20,399 nucleotides of DNA, taken from NCBI GenBank assembly GCA_009733575.1, contig ML770090.1, positions 1-20,399 of the forward strand, in the 5' to 3' direction. The translations under genes were made by a program, and so were the position numbers. The notes beneath the pieces are model-generated. The model ran no database searches and was not told where the DNA came from. It saw only the letters and a list, made by a program, of their open reading frames with translations. This stretch comes from Gymnopus androsaceus JB14. Lineage: Eukaryota; Basidiomycota; Agaricomycetes; Agaricales; Omphalotaceae. This document shows, in pieces, positions 17,493 through 20,399 of this stretch. How positions within the stretch are numbered: the first letter of the stretch is position 1; each line of letters starts with the position of its first letter.

Positions 17493-19684
17493 CTAGCAAT
17501 TACTCCGATGACCCGTCACCAGATGCCTGTAGAAATGTCCGAATAGCATTAGGCCGAGTATTGAGCATTTTGGGCATCGCCGTCGCTCTCCGTAATGACA
17601 TGTCCGCAAAACCTCATAAACCTCAGAAGCATGCGGACGATCTGCGGCGCACTCCGTCCAACATCGAGTCGTGAGGTCCCAGAGCATGTCTGAGCACCAA
17701 GTGTTCTCCGGCCTAGCGGGTCGTTCGCCTTTTATCAAACTAAACAGCACTTGTGCATCAGTTTTTTGATCATGAAAGGGAAGCCGCAGTGTCAATATCT
17801 ATGGCAGATTAGTGACTTCAGCCAGCGGAAATCTTGAGCGAAGAGACTTGTACCTCCACAATGCTGCAGCCAAATGCATAAATATCTCTTGACGTTTGAT
17901 TCAGAGGTATTAATTCCACTGTCTTGCCTTTAGGATTTATGATTAACTCAGGTGCCATCCAACGTATTGCCCCTTTCACTGTAGTTGTGGTAGACCATGA
18001 TTGAGAATCCGCATTGACCAAAGCCAATCCAAAATCCGCAAGGCAGCAGTGAAGATCATCTGTCACTAATATATTTGCCTAGAAAATGCATTCAGGTCAT
18101 AGCAGGCTCCATGATCAAGCAAAGACAGACCCCTCGAATATCCCCATGTATGATGGGCGGATTCCTTGAATGTAGATAGGACAGGCCCGCTGCAATCTCT
18201 AATAACTAAAATAACGGTATGATAACTTTTCACTTTTTAAAAATGCAATACAGTGCTTACAACTTTGTAACGATTATGCGCAGTATTCTGCTTCAAATAG
18301 GAGATAATATTTCCATTTTCCATCCATGGAGAGATGAGACAAAATGAGGGACTGAAAAGGTCTGTATTAACACCCAGCAGAGGAAGGATGTTAGGATGTT
18401 TTAGCTGCCGCCATAAGAGTGCTTCATTACAGAATTGCTTGATGCCAAAGGTCAGAGATTGATGAGCTGTTTGACAGTTGTTGAACTCACCTTGCGAATC
18501 TTTTGTCGTATTTCTTTATCCGGTTCAATGATCAGTCGAAGGACCTTCAAACATACAGGCCTCTCCAGGTCTTCTAATTTTCCATGCCATATATCCTTGC
18601 AGTGAGACATAAATTTAGTTGACTTATTCAGCTAAATTCAAATGTACTTACTGCAAAGCCACCACCAGCAACTGGATGTTGACCGTGTGGTTTGACATGA
18701 TCGACCATTAAAACAGATGGCAGTTTATGATATTTTGTGGAAAGTTGACGAAGGCCCTGGAGACATTTCTTACGATATGCTGCCTCCAAATTGAATCCAT
18801 TGCTGTCGCTATGTACAAATAATTTGCATTACATTTATTCCAGCAAATTACAGGGAGACCACTTACTGAAGATAAATGTTAGAGTGGGATGCACAGTCCA
18901 CTGTCCAACTCCTGTAGGGAAACTTAGCTTTCTCTCTGACACGGAAGTGTAAAATATTTACCAACTGTAAGATATCAATGAGCCGTTGTACTGAGGTTTC
19001 ATCATGCTGAGTACCAAGAATATCATATGTCCAGTTTGCTTGGGACATTTTATTGTGGAGAAAAGCATGCCGAAGGTAAGCAACAGTAATATGGTTGAAA
19101 CCTAATTCATTCAAAGTTCAAATGAGTATTAGAGCCTAGAATTAGCTTGTTATAGTACCTAGACCATGTGCACTATTTTCTTCAAAGCGATACATAAACA
19201 AATGTGAACTTGACTGAGTTCCACTTCCATCGTCTGAGCTATCAGGCCTGTCACGCCTTTGAAGAAGGCTTTCATCTTCCGGTCTAAGGGATGCACGACT
19301 AATACGACCATCCTGGCCATACGATCTTTCAGGATTGAGATCCGAGGATGGCGCAAGCCAAGGATGCTTGTGGTGAAGAATCTGGTGCATACAACGGGAA
19401 TTTTCTCGAGCGTTCGGCTTAGCTTGGGCTGATACAGTCACCTTCTCAGGCTCCTCCTGCAAAGGTAAGGATCTGTCTAGATTCTGTGCGCTGATAGCTT
19501 GCAGAGGAGGAGTTTGCGTAGACAATAGCGGATTCGGAGGATGACCAGAGGGGTGAGTAGCACTGGCAGGTGCTGGCCTGTGTACAATGGGAGTGGTATC
19601 ATAATATTGCCCACCATAATACTCTCGAGACGAAATGAGAGGATTTTGATACAGAGGCGATCTAGTTCGCTCGGGAGTCTCAGT
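17493..19684 (-). CDS. Protein kinase (TKL-like, Agaricomycete expansion type), 5' end missing
   Basis: Eight minus-strand exons join in phase without a stop: 19684-19159, 19101-18867, 18808-18652, 18595-18491, 18437-18261, 18205-18131, 18078-17854, 17798-17493 (601 codons plus TGA-type stop). Introns are 52-58 bp. Residues 1 to about 175 are low-complexity (Pro, Ser, Gln, Arg). About 176-300 form a helical pre-kinase region (FNHITVAYLRHAFLHNKM). The kinase domain spans about 295-560: glycine loop GGGFADIWHG, VCLKVL with the ATP-binding Lys, NEALLWRQLKHPNILPLLG, HGDIRGANILV with catalytic Asp about 422, ADFGLAL (Asp about 440), RWMAPEL, RDIYAFGCSIVE and ERPARPE. All core catalytic residues are present, so activity is plausible; the substrate is unknown. 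There is no ATG in frame upstream of 19684, where an AG acceptor sits; the first exon is absent or replaced by the dispersed repeat starting at 19743. Confidence 0.85.
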
Positions 19685-19742
19685 CTGCGATCGATTAGAA
19701 AGTCAGAAAGAAAGCTTCGGCGCTAAGCGCGCTGGATGGTCT

Positions 19743-20399
19743 GCCTGCCCTAAAGCTCACGTGTCGCAAGCCACAAGTGGAGGTTAGTTTCAAGAACTAA
19801 GTCGTGTGCCTCGATCATCTATGCTCTTCGTCATTCGGCCTTACCTGGCCTTAACCTCAAGGATTCTCCAATTATGACCTTGCTTTCGTTTTTAAGAACT
19901 GTTTGCAGCTTTCAAGTTTTACGATACCATTTCGTTCAAAGTTCACTGCAAGTGCAAAATTCACGTGGAATGGCTCAAAATACTGGATTTGAACGCTTTT
20001 TCAATGCGCACCGTTAGTATGATTGGCCATTGTGCATTTTCAATGTTGTTTTTCTAACGTTTGTTGTTGAGCCGACTTTCCTTTTTTTTCGCTAGCAAAG
20101 ATCTCCTTCGTCAACAGGTGAATATTCCAACATTCTCCGGCTCTGACTTGTCTTTTTTTCTTTTTTTCATTGCTTCTACTCTTCGATTTTTTCGTGCTAA
20201 CGAAGCATTTTTCTATCTAGGAAACTCCACTGCTGCAGCGCTAATAGTTCTATAGAACGTGAGTCGCTGTTTGCCCTATCCTGCCCTCTTCCTTCCCCGT
20301 ACGACACATCATCGGTCGTATCATTTTCCATTACCTTTGACATAAGGTTCCTGAGGCTGACGCTGCTTATTTTTTTTTCGAATGAAGGAGGTTGCATGA
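19743..20399. repeat. Dispersed repeat, right copy (segments D-A'-B), runs to the window end
   Basis: D at 19743-19776 and B from 20122 (then 20138 to the end) match the left copy directly. The middle (19846-20120) matches 15935-16214 only as reverse complement, for example TTTCGCTAGCAAAGATCTCC near 20087 against its inverse near 15950, and GTTTTACGATACCATTTCGT near 19915 against its inverse near 16100. B has 11 extra bases near 20327 (CCATTACCTTT) relative to the left copy. It lies directly upstream of the kinase 5' end. Confidence 0.75.

Noticed and set aside
18902..18962. An extra intron in kinase exon two (GTAAAT...CTACAG)
   Set aside because: Removing it shifts the frame into a stop after about ten codons, while leaving it in keeps the frame open and in phase with the next exon.

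Overview
The window looks like a repeat-rich stretch of a filamentous basidiomycete (Agaricomycetes-type) nuclear genome. The evidence is the many short introns (about 50-63 bp, nearly all GT-AG), a Plavaka-type transposase, a PIF/Harbinger-type transposase, and a protein kinase with the HGDIRGAN and ADFGLA motifs typical of the large mushroom-fungus kinase expansions. There are no bacterial-style operons, and I see no RNA genes or CRISPR. All family names come from recognising motifs by eye; no search was run.

Layout. (1) 1-1108: the 3' end of an unrecognised spliced gene, a short acidic coding remnant on the minus strand, a block of CCATAG/CTATGG repeats and a hairpin. (2) 1109-5640: a nest of three elements. 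An outer element with TGGGTGACC inverted ends contains a long palindrome of about 290 bp. The left arm of that palindrome was split by a 3.54-kb LTR element (1497-5038, TSD CTTAG) that has no recognisable reverse transcriptase and carries unknown minus-strand ORFs. (3) 5661-6975: a decayed Harbinger transposase on the minus strand that still shows three intron positions. (4) 6976-8557: mostly featureless, with one 68-bp MITE flanked by an 8-bp duplication. (5) 8558-15835: a likely Plavaka DNA transposon bounded by 16-bp inverted repeats and CGGCTTG subterminal repeats. It holds two divergent multi-exon genes, a Plavaka transposase (plus, 12241-15531) and a DUF6532-like gene (minus, 12116-9838), separated by 124 bp. 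(6) 15871-16570 and 19743-20399: two copies of a dispersed repeat whose middle segment of about 280 bp is in opposite orientation in the two copies. Between them lie a small candidate gene and an apparently intact kinase gene (minus, 19684-17493).

How it fits together. Nearly everything is mobile DNA in different states of decay; the kinase is the only long reading frame without a lesion. The stops that can be interpreted in the transposable elements look like C-to-T changes (CAG, CAA or CGA to TAG, TAA or TGA), as expected from cytosine-methylation decay or a RIP-like process. The most notable point is the two-gene organisation of the Plavaka element: a transposase and a divergent DUF6532-like gene sharing one short promoter region inside one pair of terminal repeats, each with an in-frame TAG.
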